NCBI RefSeq assembly: GCF_014898815.1
Contig: NW_026515506.1
Coordinates: 186,001-250,000, forward strand
Source of the DNA: Panonychus citri
Lineage: Eukaryota; Arthropoda; Arachnida; Trombidiformes; Tetranychidae
Reading direction: 5' to 3'
DNA: 64,000 bases
Shown here: positions 28,734-41,300 of the stretch, in pieces
Position numbering within the stretch: the stretch's first letter is position 1
How the letters are laid out: every line of letters starts with the position of its first letter
Program-made: the position numbers and the translations under genes
The notes under the pieces: model-generated
Database searches by the model: none
What the model was told of the DNA's origin: nothing
The model's input: the letters and a program-made list of their open reading frames with translations, nothing else

Positions 28734-30758
28734 ATGCCTGAATTAACAAGGAATCAACAATTCTTTCTCCTTCAACCACCACCACACCACCCACACCACC
28801 ACCACCACCAACAACAACAATTCCAATCACAATTGAAAAGCAATTCTAATCACCAAAATCTTAACTATTTTCTTCCCTTTCAATTAAATTCTTCCACTTG
28901 TTTAGCTAATCAACAACAAGGAAAGCAACAATATTGGTCCCACCAGTGGAATAATACTAATCCCTCCATCGATTGCTCTTCCTTCACCACAACCACAACC
29001 ACCTCTTCTACATCATCATCATCATCAACACCAACAACAACAACAACAACAAAACCACTAACCAATTATTCAACCCTTGAAAACTATTCATCATCTTCCT
29101 CATCTTCTTCTTCCTCCTCTTCCTCCTGTTGTTCCTCCTGTTGTCCATCACCCAAACCACCATCAACAATGAACATCTATCCAGTTATGAGTAATTTCAA
29201 TTACTTTAACTTTGATTACCAAACCGATTGTGATCTAATTTGTGTCATAGATTTTGAGGCAACGTGTGATAATTATGGTGGACGTCGTCCACCTAATGAT
29301 GCAATCATGGAGATTATTGAGTTTCCAGCATTCATAGTTGATACAAGAACGAGATCAGTGGTGGGTTTTGATTCATTTTTCTTTAAAATTCTTGACCATC
29401 AGCTGATCAACTGATTTACCTACGGTTCCTTTTTGCTCATTTGATTCTAATCTTTTGTCTTTTTTTTCCCAATTATATTTAGATTACTACATTCCATGAG
29501 TATGTACGTCCAGTAATTAATCCAAAATTAACCTACTTTTGCACCCAATTAACTGGTATCACCCAACACATGGTTGATCAGGCTGATATATTTCCAAGAG
29601 TATTGGAAAGATTTGAGAAATTAGTTGCCAATTTAATGAGAGAAAGATGTTACAGTTCATTTGCCATTGCCACCGATGGGTAAGTTTACCTTTTACACTT
29701 TAACCTCTTGCAAAATGTTAAACCAGTGAAAATATCACATGTTATTGTTTTCCTTTAAGTTTTAACAATGACAATTATCATCATCATAATCGTCTAATTG
29801 ATTGTCATTAAACTGTAATTATATTCCCTCAAAATTAACCATAAAAGTAAACAATTTGAATCATGTTTTCATTGTTTTCATAACAAGAACACATGAGATC
29901 AGATGATGATGATGATGATCATTATTATTATTATCATCGATCTCTAGAGATGGTAAATGAGGATAACGGTTTTGATGATGATTTGTTATTGTTAATAACT
30001 TGAGAACTAACAACAAACAGGTTTAATCATTTATGTGTCATTAATTTATTAATTGTCTTTCCAATTGATTACCATTTTTCTAGCCCATGGGATATTGCTC
30101 ACTTTTTTGCTCGTCAATGTCAAATTCATGGACTTGAGTTTCCTGGTTATGCTAAACGTTGGATTAACCTTAAACGCGTCTATGCTGATTGTTATCAAGT
30201 TAATCCGGTAATTAATCCAATTTACAAAATGATTCCCTACCTGATAGCGAATACACAAATTAAATCCTTGATTATAATTAACTAATCATCCAAGTGTTCA
30301 TACAAAATTATCCCCAAACCCTTTGATTACCCTGACGATGATGGTGTTTGTATTTTTATATGAATATGATTTTTACCTTGATTCATTTATCTCTCTCTCT
30401 CTCTCAAGGTTATCAAACCTTTTTACTTTTTTTTTGTTTACTTTAATTGATCGTTTTGCAGTTTTAAATCAATCAGCAATTTACTAATTGTTTAATTTTG
30501 TTTTGTCCATGATAATTACTACAGATATGCCTTGATAATATGCTCAATTCTCTTGGAATCCGTTTTGATGGTCGACGTCATTCTGGTTATTATGATGCTC
30601 TTCATATAACAAAATTATTATTGAAATTATTTCATGATGGTGCGATTCTCACTCGAAATGAAATGCTCTCATGGGATACGGTGGGCCGTAAATGCTGGGG
30701 AAATTTGGACTGTGGTTACATTCCCAATGAACCAATGTACGCAATCCGATATATATGA
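28734..30758 (+). CDS. Eri1: ERI1-type 3'-5' exoribonuclease (DEDDh)
   Basis: Four exons join in frame: 28734-29360, 29483-29679, 30084-30207 and 30525-30758 (1,182 nt, 393 residues). The first ~165 residues are low complexity (His/Gln, Ser/Thr and Ser/Cys tracts). The exonuclease domain follows: IDFEAT with D173 and E175 (Exo I), TDGPWD with D274 (Exo II), and HSGYYD with H335 and D340 (Exo III), so all DEDDh residues are present. The run around AKRWINLK and the C-terminal stretch match ERI1/3'hExo better than ERI2 or ERI3. Family members trim 3' ends of siRNA, histone mRNA and 5.8S rRNA. No SAP domain is visible; the N-terminus here is low-complexity instead. The usual HSGxDD is HSGYYD, which keeps the catalytic spacing. 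Confidence 0.88.
29089..29139 (+). repeat. Coding poly-Ser/Cys tract
   Basis: TCA/TCT/TCC-rich tract in exon 1 of the ERI1-type gene encoding serines interrupted by Cys pairs. It is likely length-variable. Confidence 0.8.
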
Positions 30759-30914
30759 TTTTGGAACTAAATCGTTAATCAATAGTAACAACTAATAACA
30801 AGTGTGTGGATAAAGCTGCTAATCCATTTTGGATTAATGTTTTTTTTTCTTCCTTTTTTTAAATTTTTCCAACAATAAGTCATGTTTTTTTTGTCACCAT
30901 ATACAAATCTCTCC

Positions 30915-30953
<39 letters not shown>

Positions 30954-31707
30954 CTCTGTTTCTCTGTCTCTCTATTAATCCCTCAAAGTTAATGTGTGAA
31001 AATCAATCAACTCTTAATTACTATCCCAAGAGTAAATTTTGATTGATTAATCCCTATGATCTTGCTCCTTATATATTTACAAATTGTATCCCATATTTAT
31101 ATACATAATTCATATACCAAAAGAAACTCAGTTATATATATAAAGAAAAGTTTTGCTAATCCAAATTTCGTTTTTTACTGTAAATCCAATTGCAAATTAT
31201 ATAAGATTTTCACTGTGATTAATCCCGAACAATTAACAAATTGATCTCATCGAAAATGGTATTCAAACATATTTTCTATGTGTATTTAAATATGAAATTG
31301 AAGCAAATTAAATGTCTCACAATTAACTGAACACTGATCATTTCTGGAAACTTTTTTCTTTCCTGATTAATTGAGTTTTGTTTTGAATTAATGATTAACT
31401 TCATAAAGGGCTAATTATCGAGGTTTAATTGTTGTTGGGCTTTAAATTGACTTGAGTTTAATGTATTGAACTGTAATTAATTTTAGTGATCGTAATTTGT
31501 TTAATTAATTGCGGGGTAAATGATTTACTGATCTTGTTGATCTTGTTAAAAGTCAACAATGTTTAATTAACTTGCTAATTGTGTTCCTGTTTAAATAGTA
31601 GTCTCTTTTTTTTTCGTCATTGATTACTGAGTAATTAACTTGATTATAATACAAGTATCAAAAAGTAAATCAACTTGATTGTTGTGAAAATTTTGCTCTC
31701 ACGAAAA
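30759..31707. other. Intergenic region with CT repeat
   Basis: Holds the 3' UTR of the ERI1-type gene, a (CT)n microsatellite (30921-30949) and AT-rich DNA up to the first fucosyltransferase gene. No further gene is visible. Confidence 0.6.
30921..30949. repeat. (CT)n microsatellite
   Basis: Uninterrupted CT dinucleotide tract of about 14 units. Confidence 0.9.
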
Positions 31708-32916
31708 ATGATTAAATCCAATAATATGCAACTTTACAAACGATTGATAATTGTACTAATTATCTTATTGATTATTTTATTATTGTATCTTTTTTATATT
31801 CCATTGATTAAAAATGGTCAACAATTAACGCAAAAATTAACATCATCACCATCATCATCTGAACAATTAGTTGATGATTTAGGTAAGAAGACGTTAGTTG
31901 GGTTGAAAGTGATTCTCTTATGGTCAGGGTCGCAAAATTTTCAATTGCCCTGCGGCTGTTATGTTACCAGTAATCGAGAATTGTACAAATCATCAGCTGA
32001 TACAATTCTTTTCGATTGGAAACAATTACTTGTGAATGAGAATCGATCGATTCCTGGGATAAAAAGACCAGGACAAACATGGATTTGGTACAATCGTGAA
32101 CCTCCAAGTACAAGTTTCGTCGATTTGGACATTGACCCTTATTGGTTAAAATCGATAGAAAATTTGTTCGATTGTTGGATTAGCTATCGAAATGATTCCG
32201 ATTTCGTTCATCATCGGTTTGATATTGTTCCAAGTTCATCATCAATTTCTTCATCTTCTTTAGCCAATTCAAAGAAACAAAAACGACGGAAAATGTCACT
32301 AACCAATAAGAAGCGAAATGTGGCCTGGTTTGTGAGCCATTGTAACGCTGAGAGCGGTCGAGATGATTTCGCTAAACAATTAGCGAAATTCATTGATATC
32401 GATATTTATGGTGATTGTGGTGCTTTCAAATGCTCCAAGATTAATCCTGATCTATGTTATCAAATGGTCGAAGACGATTATAAGTTTTATCTTTCCTTTG
32501 AGAATTCAATTTGTCGCGATTATGTGACTGAACGATTGAGCAACGTTCTCAAATATAATATCGTTCCAATTGTTTTCGGTGGATTCAATTATTCATCTCT
32601 ACTTCCTCCTGATTCCTTTATCAATGCCTTTGACTTTGATTCTCCAAGTAAATTGTCCGATTATCTAAAACTAGTGGCCAACAATCAAACAGCATATAAT
32701 CAATATTTCAATTGGAAAAGCAAATATCAAGTAGTTGAGAAACCATTTAATTCAGTTCTTTGTGATATTTGTGATTCCATGAAAGTTCAGCTTCATGATG
32801 AGCCAATTTGTCACCATGATAATAATAAAACTCTTACCAATTGGTATTTCAATGAAGCTAATTGTTTCCAATGGGATCCTAATATGAAACTGATTCCTGT
32901 TGATTATAAATTATAA
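31708..32916 (+). CDS. GT10 alpha-1,3-fucosyltransferase-like protein
   Basis: Single exon of 402 residues from the first in-frame ATG. It has type II Golgi topology: a short basic cytoplasmic end, a strongly hydrophobic helix (~residues 11-31, Ile/Leu-rich), then a lumenal domain. GT10 landmarks are an IWYNREPP segment (~126), VAWFVSHCNAESGRDDFAKQ (~210-230), the IYGDCGAFKC segment, and YLSFENS (E265), the donor-site motif, followed by NIVPIVFGGFNY and a PPDSFINAFDF stretch. The family transfers fucose from GDP-fucose to N-glycan or glycolipid acceptors in the Golgi. The acceptor (core alpha-1,3 or Lewis type) cannot be told from sequence. A low-complexity Ser/Lys/Arg insert lies between the stem and catalytic parts. 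A related gene follows in tandem 330 bp downstream. Confidence 0.87.
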   Translation: MIKSNNMQLYKRLIIVLIILLIILLLYLFYIPLIKNGQQLTQKLTSSPSSSEQLVDDLGKKTLVGLKVILLWSGSQNFQLPCGCYVTSNRELYKSSADTILFDWKQLLVNENRSIPGIKRPGQTWIWYNREPPSTSFVDLDIDPYWLKSIENLFDCWISYRNDSDFVHHRFDIVPSSSSISSSSLANSKKQKRRKMSLTNKKRNVAWFVSHCNAESGRDDFAKQLAKFIDIDIYGDCGAFKCSKINPDLCYQMVEDDYKFYLSFENSICRDYVTERLSNVLKYNIVPIVFGGFNYSSLLPPDSFINAFDFDSPSKLSDYLKLVANNQTAYNQYFNWKSKYQVVEKPFNSVLCDICDSMKVQLHDEPICHHDNNKTLTNWYFNEANCFQWDPNMKLIPVDYKL

Positions 32917-33247
32917 AACAATTACCATTACAATTTCATACTAATCATTTTAAATCATATCAATCATACTTACCAATTTAATTTGTATGCATGTAAACAC
33001 AATCAAGAATCAATCAATCAATATAAATCAATGACATTGTAAGAGAGACAAAATTTTGTTTGTTAATTTAAAAATCCATTTGATTATAATCATCAAGTTT
33101 AATTACCATTGTTGTAAAGGATTATTAACCAATCGATTTAATTATTTATTGTCTAAAGATGATAAACCAATTTAATGGATTGACGTTCAATTATGAGCTT
33201 GTTAATTGTTTATATTCACTGGCGTTGGAGTTAAATTTGATTGTTGA

Positions 33248-34432
33248 ATGTCAATGTTACCGGTTATTGGTGATAATCCATCAGATCAATTAGATAATTC
33301 TGATCGATTGTTACAATCAAATGAGACAATACGAGATGTTGATCCTGCTGATAAATGGATTCTCGTTTCGTTGATTGCTCTGTTTGTTTTGCTTTTCATT
33401 TTCACCCCAGAAACACCGACACAATGGGAAATGGACTCAGTTGTTTTCGTTTTAGGTGTTGCGATTTCCAATGATTCTCGAACTATTTTGCTCTGGAATC
33501 CACCGGAAATAGATTATGATTATGATCAATTGTCCATCGATTGTGGTTGTCTAATTACAGCGAATCGTAGTTATCTTGATAAGGCTCGGTTTGTAATCTT
33601 CCATTGGTCATCCTTGGATAGATTACCGGTCATTAAAAGACCCAATCAATTGTGGATTTGGGTTAATACGTTAACACCAGATGAAAGTGATTATAATTCA
33701 GTGTTAATCTTTCAACAGAAATACTTTGATTGTTGGTCAACTTGCCGATTTGATTCTGATTTCATTATCTCTCCATGGTTACATTGGTCTCTAATTGACC
33801 AGAGTGTAGGCCAGAATAAACGACAAATCTCTGTAAAAGAAAGTCCGATTATTTGGTTCAATAATTGTCCATTCGATCATCGATTCGATCAATTCGTTTT
33901 GTCACTTCGCAAATTTGTTCCAATTCATGTTTACAATGAGACGAATCTTCAATCGTTCAGTAAATCACAATTCACCAAGAAAATTTTACCGAATTACAAA
34001 TATTACCTGTTAACAGATAATTCAGTTTGTAGCAATTTAATTATCAAGAAGATCTTGTTTAATTATGGACTTAATTTAATTCCGTTGATTCCAAGAGGTT
34101 TGAAAATTATCAGCTCGAAATTGGGTCAATATCATTTTAATGGCTCTTTTGTTGATGCCAATCATTTTCCAACCGATGAGAAATTAGCTAATCACTTGAA
34201 ACAATTGCAAAACAATTTAACGATTAACAATCAACCCACCAAATGGACAATTGACCAATTGAATCAACTAAATCAAGTTAATTTTTTTAAATTCTTACAC
34301 AATGTTTGCTCATCTCTTAAATTACCTGATGGATTAACAGGTAAATGTAAACATAGAAAAATTAAATTGATGAGTTGGTATTACAATCAAGATTATTGTA
34401 ATTCAAATACCACAAATATTATTCACAATTAA
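33248..34432 (+). CDS. Diverged GT10 fucosyltransferase-like paralogue, probably inactive
   Basis: Single exon, 394 residues, same strand and same overall plan as the preceding GT10 gene: a cytoplasmic N-terminus of ~35 residues, one TM helix (~37-53), then a lumenal domain. Alignment by eye recovers the paralogous landmarks IKRPNQLWIW, WFNNCPFDHRF and YKYYL. The normal SFENS is LTDNS (T256, D257, N258), the EPP motif is LTP, and GGFNY is replaced by RGLKI. These are donor-site positions that are strongly conserved in the family, so catalysis may be lost. The frame is open throughout, so it is under some constraint or young in decay. It arose presumably by tandem duplication. Confidence 0.75.
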   Translation: MSMLPVIGDNPSDQLDNSDRLLQSNETIRDVDPADKWILVSLIALFVLLFIFTPETPTQWEMDSVVFVLGVAISNDSRTILLWNPPEIDYDYDQLSIDCGCLITANRSYLDKARFVIFHWSSLDRLPVIKRPNQLWIWVNTLTPDESDYNSVLIFQQKYFDCWSTCRFDSDFIISPWLHWSLIDQSVGQNKRQISVKESPIIWFNNCPFDHRFDQFVLSLRKFVPIHVYNETNLQSFSKSQFTKKILPNYKYYLLTDNSVCSNLIIKKILFNYGLNLIPLIPRGLKIISSKLGQYHFNGSFVDANHFPTDEKLANHLKQLQNNLTINNQPTKWTIDQLNQLNQVNFFKFLHNVCSSLKLPDGLTGKCKHRKIKLMSWYYNQDYCNSNTTNIIHN

Positions 34433-35315
34433 ATTACAAGTTGATTATATACTTTTTTAATTAGATTAATGTGACGATAGCAAAAAAAATTAAGATAACA
34501 AAGTAACTCTACTTTTCCCTCCAATTAAACAATAGTTCATGGACTGTACTCTCTTATTTTACGAATGTAACAATTTAAATGGTTACAATTAATTTCGTTT
34601 ACAATTAAATTAACAATTAAACCAGTCAATCCTTTTCCTTTTCTTCACAGTTTCATTTGTTTCTTTTTTTCTCATCATCTTTACAAAAATTAAATTTTCA
34701 TGGATTTAACTCCAATCCCTCGTTGTCATTGAAATAATAATTATTGGTCATTATTATTGTTACTGGTCATCGTATCAATCCAATTTGTTTCCGTTTCCTT
34801 TGTTTGTTTTTGACCAGAACAAGAAAAAAATACACATCTAATCACTATTATTCATTATTATTATTATTGTTATTATTGTTCAATCTTGGATACAACAACT
34901 AATCAAATAAAAAATAATAATCCATGAGAAATAAATCCAAAGCCAAAACACTGATTTACTTCACGAATTTTGTAAACACAATCAGCTAATCATATATATA
35001 TATAGTAATTTATATATATATTGTTAAAATCCCTTGAAGAATAAGTTAATTTTTTTCGTTTTTCATTTGTAAATATCATGTAAATCACTTCATCACATGA
35101 ACAATAATCAATAATAATAATAATTATATAAATTAAATAAAACATGTCAATCAATCAGTCAATCAAAAGTTTCTTGTTGGTGGTTGCTTGATGATCGGGT
35201 GGTTTTGTTGATTTTGTTTGGCAGTAAAGAATAGAGTTTGTAGTTAACAATTTAATTGTTGTATAATTTGGAGATGAAGAAATGAAGAAGAAAAAAAAAC
35301 TGGCCAATTAGTTAA
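34433..35315. other. Convergent intergenic region
   Basis: Between the stop codons of the second GT10 gene (+) and the SLC7 transporter (-). AT-rich, with (TAT)n and (TA)n patches at about 34855-34880 and 34990-35025. Both 3' UTRs must lie here. No gene is seen. Confidence 0.6.
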
Positions 35316-38300
35316 TCACATATCTTGAGCTTTTTCCGATGGAACTACAACAAACAATTTCTGTAATGTTATTGTTATTTTATCTAAATTAAGAGAAGAG
35401 AGAGAGAGAAAGAAAAGATACAATTAGTATAAATGAATCAACAATTAGGAGGTAAAAATGATCATTGTCATTTAGTTGATTATAACAATTTACTGATTAA
35501 TGAAATTCGTGTTCATGTTTCTATGCTTCAAGATAAAAAAAAAGTTATAAGAAATAGAAAATTTCTAAAGAGATTGAAAAATCGTGTTGGTGGACAGACA
35601 TGAGACGAACTGATTTTCATTGAACTTACAAATGAATTTCTGGAAAAATAATGGTTTATTTTTCCAGGCAATGAACACCAAGTAGACAGGTACACCCGAT
35701 AAAATCATGATAAGACCAAAACCAGTGGATACTGGATCTTCAATTATTGGTACAACTATTATGAAAATGGTTGCTGCAATGTAGATCAATGGCCAGATTA
35801 ATGGGACTTTGATGGGTCGAGCAAGATCAGGTCGCTTCCACCTTAAATAGGGAACACAAACAACAGCTAATCCAATTGCAAGCCAAGTAGAGAAACCAAC
35901 ATAATCCATTAGGGCGTAAATGTCTTTAAATAAAAGGTAAACCAATGAAAGTAAACACATTGCTATCACAGCGGGAACCGGTGTATGGTGTTTAATTTGA
36001 ATCATGGATAATAATTGAGGCATTTGATTATATTCAGCGCCTGAATAGAATAACCTGTAAATGAGAAGGTGAGAAAAGAAAGTCAATCAGAATATTATTT
36101 CAAACAGAATAATAATATTTGAATCTTCAATCAGATAACCAAAGGTGAGAGGAAAAAGTATTTCCGATCCTCATGTAAACACTCAAAGAGTTTTTTTCTT
36201 CTGAATATTCATTAGTGTTATTATAAATTCACATAAATTGAGAACTAAATTAAGTCAAACTTTTCCACCCACAATATTGGTTATCTAATTTTTGTGAGGC
36301 CAAAATTTTAGATACAAAACCTTGAAGATGTAAAGAGAATCCCGTTGACTCCACCAAAGGTTGACATCGCTACGAAAATTGGAATTGTGTAGGCTAAACC
36401 AACCCATACTTTCTCCGCATAAGTCTACATAAAGAAAGAAATTAATTAATTTCTAATGATTAAGATCGTTGGAAAAGTAATGGTTAAGGTAAGAAATTAA
36501 ATCAATCAACGTACCACAGCAACAGCATCAGAGGCCAATAGTTCACCAACGGATAGAGTTGAATGAAAAGCGATAATAGTCAGAACGTAAACAATAGTAA
36601 CCAAAATGCATGAGATGTAAATTGCTTTTGGAAGATTCCTTTAATCATTTGAGGAAAATATGAAACAATTAGTTTTTAAGGTGTAAATGAAAAAATAAAA
36701 ATAAAATTAACATTAATCATTAATCATTAATCAAAAAGTCTAACAATTAACTCTCTGAGTACATTGACAAGCTAATGGGTAATTTTCAATTTCTTGTGTT
36801 TAACTTTTAAACGATCATCGTTTTTAATTGTTTTTTGTAAAGGAAAAATGTTAATTCATTTTCCAATTAACTGATTCAGTTAATTGTTTCAACCATTTAA
36901 CTAGTGTAATCATAATGGAGGTAATAATGATGAAAATACATCGAAAGTACAAGTTAATTGTGTATCATTTAGAATCGGCAAACATTTAACTCTCTATCTT
37001 TCTCTCTGTGTAATTAAGTAAATTGTCTGGTAGATTTAAATAATGATGATGCAAGTGATTGATTAAGTTTAATCATCAATGTTTTTCTTAATTCATTCGT
37101 TGATTAAGAAATGGTTATATAATTGACTGTTGGTCTGGATGATGATTAGGATTTTGATTGTCTGTGTCTATATTTTAATCATAACTTGTGATCATAATTT
37201 AATCATGAGATTTGAGTGGGTGTTCTGACAATTAATACCTTAATAAATCAATGGTGATGATGATTTAACAAAAATATTAACAATCGTAAAAAGTTAATGA
37301 TAATGGTTAAGACTTAATTTTGTATCGTAATTGTCAAAGTTAAATTTACTCATGGACACAGACATGGAGCCACAATTGATACATTTGATTTAATTTGTGT
37401 AGGTTTGATGAAGAAACAATTAACAATTAATATAAATCAGGCTTCAACAATTAAGGTTAGGCCTGTGATTATTTAATACAAAAAAAAACCTTGATAGAAT
37501 TAATCTAATCGTAAAGTTAATTAATGTTACATGTAATCAGTGATGTTACTCAAATCAAGATACATTTGATTCATAAATCCTGATCAGGGTAAACAATTAA
37601 GTGAAATTGAAAGTATAGATTAACAATTACAATTAATCCGATAAAAATATTGAATAATTTATTACATAAACAAAGAATTAAAAGATTAAAGAGAAATATA
37701 AATGAAACAATTAACTAATAATTGATCAGGTTATGAAAATTGTTGATTAAATTGTTCATGAGATTTTCATGAGAAAAACAATTTAAATATTTTCCCTGTA
37801 ATTGTCTAACTAATATGACAATGATACTGTTGGTTTCAACAATTAAGTTCAATTATTGACAATTCAAATTTATTATTAATAACAACGTTAAAAAGTCTTA
37901 ATTTTAATCTACTAGACAACGAATTTAAAACAATTTGAATTAAATTGAAACAGAGAAAACAAATTGTTTCATTTTATAGATTTCAATGTTAGTCTTGAAG
38001 AGCAACAGTTGATTCCAATGGTACAGAGTAAATCAATTCAATTGTTCATGAAGTTATCATGAACTAACTTGAGTAACAATAGGAAAAAAAGGTCTAAATT
38101 CAATTTCATCTGAATTGCTCAGGCATCAGGAATATGATCAAACCATAATTTGGCTCATTATAAGATATCATCTCTTCAAGTGTCATCAACAAGTTCCGTT
38201 GATAATCATGATAGATTCAGGATGAATTGTTATCACTTCAATTCAGAAAACTCAAACTCAATCGATAATCAATATAATTGAATAAGAAAGTTATAAATAC

Positions 38301-41300
38301 CATGGTAACTGGTTACTGAGAATTTATTGATTACTTTTGATTGTGTCTTCTTTTTGCTATTGACAGTTTGTTACAATAGGGAAAGAGGTTAACCTTTTGA
38401 ACATTTATTCAAATTAGATGATGATTAAGTTGAGATTATCATAATCAAATATCAATTCTAATGTCAAAACAATTAACAACACTCTTGTCTAAAATGTAGC
38501 AATTAAGCTTGGTTATTATTATTATCAGATGTACCTGAATATTAAATGTTACGAAAAGGTTGATATTTTCATGTCTCTGAATAAAGATTATCATTTGATT
38601 GGTAAAAGTAACAATTAAGATTCTTGATATTATTTAATGATTAATATTATCAACAATTCCCTTGTTAATCAATCAAATTATTAATATTAATAGTATGATA
38701 TTGACACTCTAACCTTAAATAACAGAATCCCCGAATCGAGGGGATCTTAATTATCCACTTAATCATCAACAATTAACATCATCATTCAAAAGTAATCAAC
38801 ATGTTGTTTACTTGTTAATAACAAAAATCTTACCAATAATTAAGGTAAAAAATTGTGGTAACAATTTAGTTTGGATTATGTTGATTACTTTTGATTGATA
38901 ACTAGTCTTGTTTACAATGTTGATACAAAAGTAAGAAGTTAATTAACTATTGACAAGTTTACTGATTAACTAATTTTTTTTATCAAAGATGAGGCTCTTA
39001 TATGCTAACTATCATTAACAGAAACTAATCATTTCCAATCAATTGATTGTCAAAAATTAAGGTAGTTTAAAGTTAAATTGGTTTTTCTTAATCACAGAAT
39101 TATTTTGAGTGTCAGTTAATTTAAATGTATCAGTTTGGTAAAACCATTGGATTGATGTTTAGTTAATAACATCGAGAGTTAATTACTCACATTTTTAAAT
39201 TGTTACAACAGGTTGATTGTTATCAATTTAATCTCATTATCAGATATGTGTGTTAATCTGATAATTGTTGTTATCAAATCGACAATTAATCAATTCAATA
39301 CGTGTTATATTAATGAGTGAGTTTAAGAAAAAGTAAGAGAGTAAAAAGTTTCAAATTGCTGATGATTAATTAAATTGATCAGCAATTTGAATCAATAATT
39401 AACCAACCTTGGAGTGTGAATCTTTTAAAAGAAACTCTTGATATTAGCTAATTGTTGCAATTATGATTAACGATTATAAATGATTGAAAAATATAGTAGA
39501 AAAAGTTTCCATGTTAAATCACTCGAATGATTTAATCTAATCAAACCTCTTAATTATAATCAACTGTTAAAAGTAAATAATTATCACAATTAGATATCGT
39601 AAGGTAATCAATAAAAGTTGAAGTGATCGGCACAATTGAAGACACGAATTAGTTAATTAGTAAAACTGAATATAATGTTATTAATATAGTTAATTGTTAT
39701 GAAAGAAAAATATTAATAACAATTAAGACTTTTAAAGGATAACAAAATAAATATGATGATTAAATCAACAGTAAATAAACAAATTGAAAAACTAAATCAT
39801 CTTGATAGTTGGAGGTTCAATCTATTGAACGTAAACTAATCAAAAAGTTAACAATCAACAAGAAGCTTCTGTAACCTTAATAAATACATATAGACAATCA
39901 ATACAATTAATTAGGTAATTTTTAGGTTAATTGAATAATTAACAATTAATATTTAAATGTTTGCTCTTGAGTTCATCAAGGGTTAGTAAATAGAAATTGA
40001 TTCTTTGTCAATTTGATGTTGAACTATTGAGGATAAATAATGAATGAGTATTAATTTTGACTGAGAAAACAAATCAACACAAAGTTAATTGTCAGGATTT
40101 ATGATTGTAAGCCCAGAATAGTTGATTGGACAATTGTTAGTAGTAATACAATGTAATTTGTTTGTTTTTTTACCAATAAAAAGTATTTACAATTAACAAG
40201 AGGGAATAGAAAGTGAGAGTTAATTGTTAGAAAATGATAATTATGGTAATAAAAATGATTTAAATTGGAACTTACTTGTGAGGCTCCTTAAGCTCTTCAA
40301 TGACAAAATTAAGATAATTCCTGGTGGAGTGACGATTATGATGATATTTACAGAGGAAGAAAAATAAAAACAAAAGGAAATGAATTAGTTTTGGAGGAAA
40401 AGACACTAAGGGAGATAAAGAGAGAGAGAGAGAGAGAGAGTGTGTGTGTAGGGTGGATGGAGGAAGAATAGAAAAAGATATCAGGCTAATGGATAAAACT
40501 AAATATTAACTAGAGAATGAAATTTGTGGAATAAAATTGACAACATGAAAAAAGGAAAAAGTAATAATCCTCTTCCATAATTGTTGTCAATTTGAGTTGA
40601 TGATTTAATGGTAACCTTTTTGGTTTACATTAATCAACCAACACATAGAATGGGGGGGAAGCTAATGATTAAATCAATTCTATTCTATGGAATGATATTT
40701 TTGCTTCTCTTTTGTGTATTTTAGTCTGTAAAGGAAAAGGTAAACTGATAAGGAAAAAGTGTTAAGGCCTAGATGTTTGTGGCTTTTTATAGAAAAAAAA
40801 TGTAAATATTATTGGATAAGAAAATAGAATAGAAAATTGATTTAATCACTTGCTCACTTTTCCTTTCCTTTCTTCTCTTTATCTTCTATGGGTTTATTAA
40901 CCATTAACAGGAGAGAGAGAAAGAGGGAAAGATAAAGAGATACACAATATTCACCATGTTGGATAATAATAGTAACATGAAAAAAGGTTTTCAATCGATA
41001 ACTTTTGGGTAGAACTGAATAAATAGACAATTAACTTCCATAGGCCTTTGAGTTTTGTTGTTGTTTCTTTTGCAGAAAATGTAACATTAGACTTGTTAAA
41101 GAGGAAACGGAACAAAGGTAAAAATAATTCATAGATTTAAACGATAATCATGATGGAAATAAGCTGATTAACCCAAGTTAATGTAGAAAAAGAGAAACAA
41201 AAAAAAACCAATAAAATTAATAAATTAACCAAATTGGTGGAAAGAAAAATTCTAATTACGATTAACCTTTGACAAAATTTTCTATTCTTTTTTCCTATTA

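Noticed and set aside
35359..35363. Alternative acceptor for the last SLC7 exon inside the KLFVVV codons
   Set aside because: It keeps a frame but deletes the conserved QKLFVVVP segment and lacks the strong pyrimidine tract of the acceptor used at 35383.
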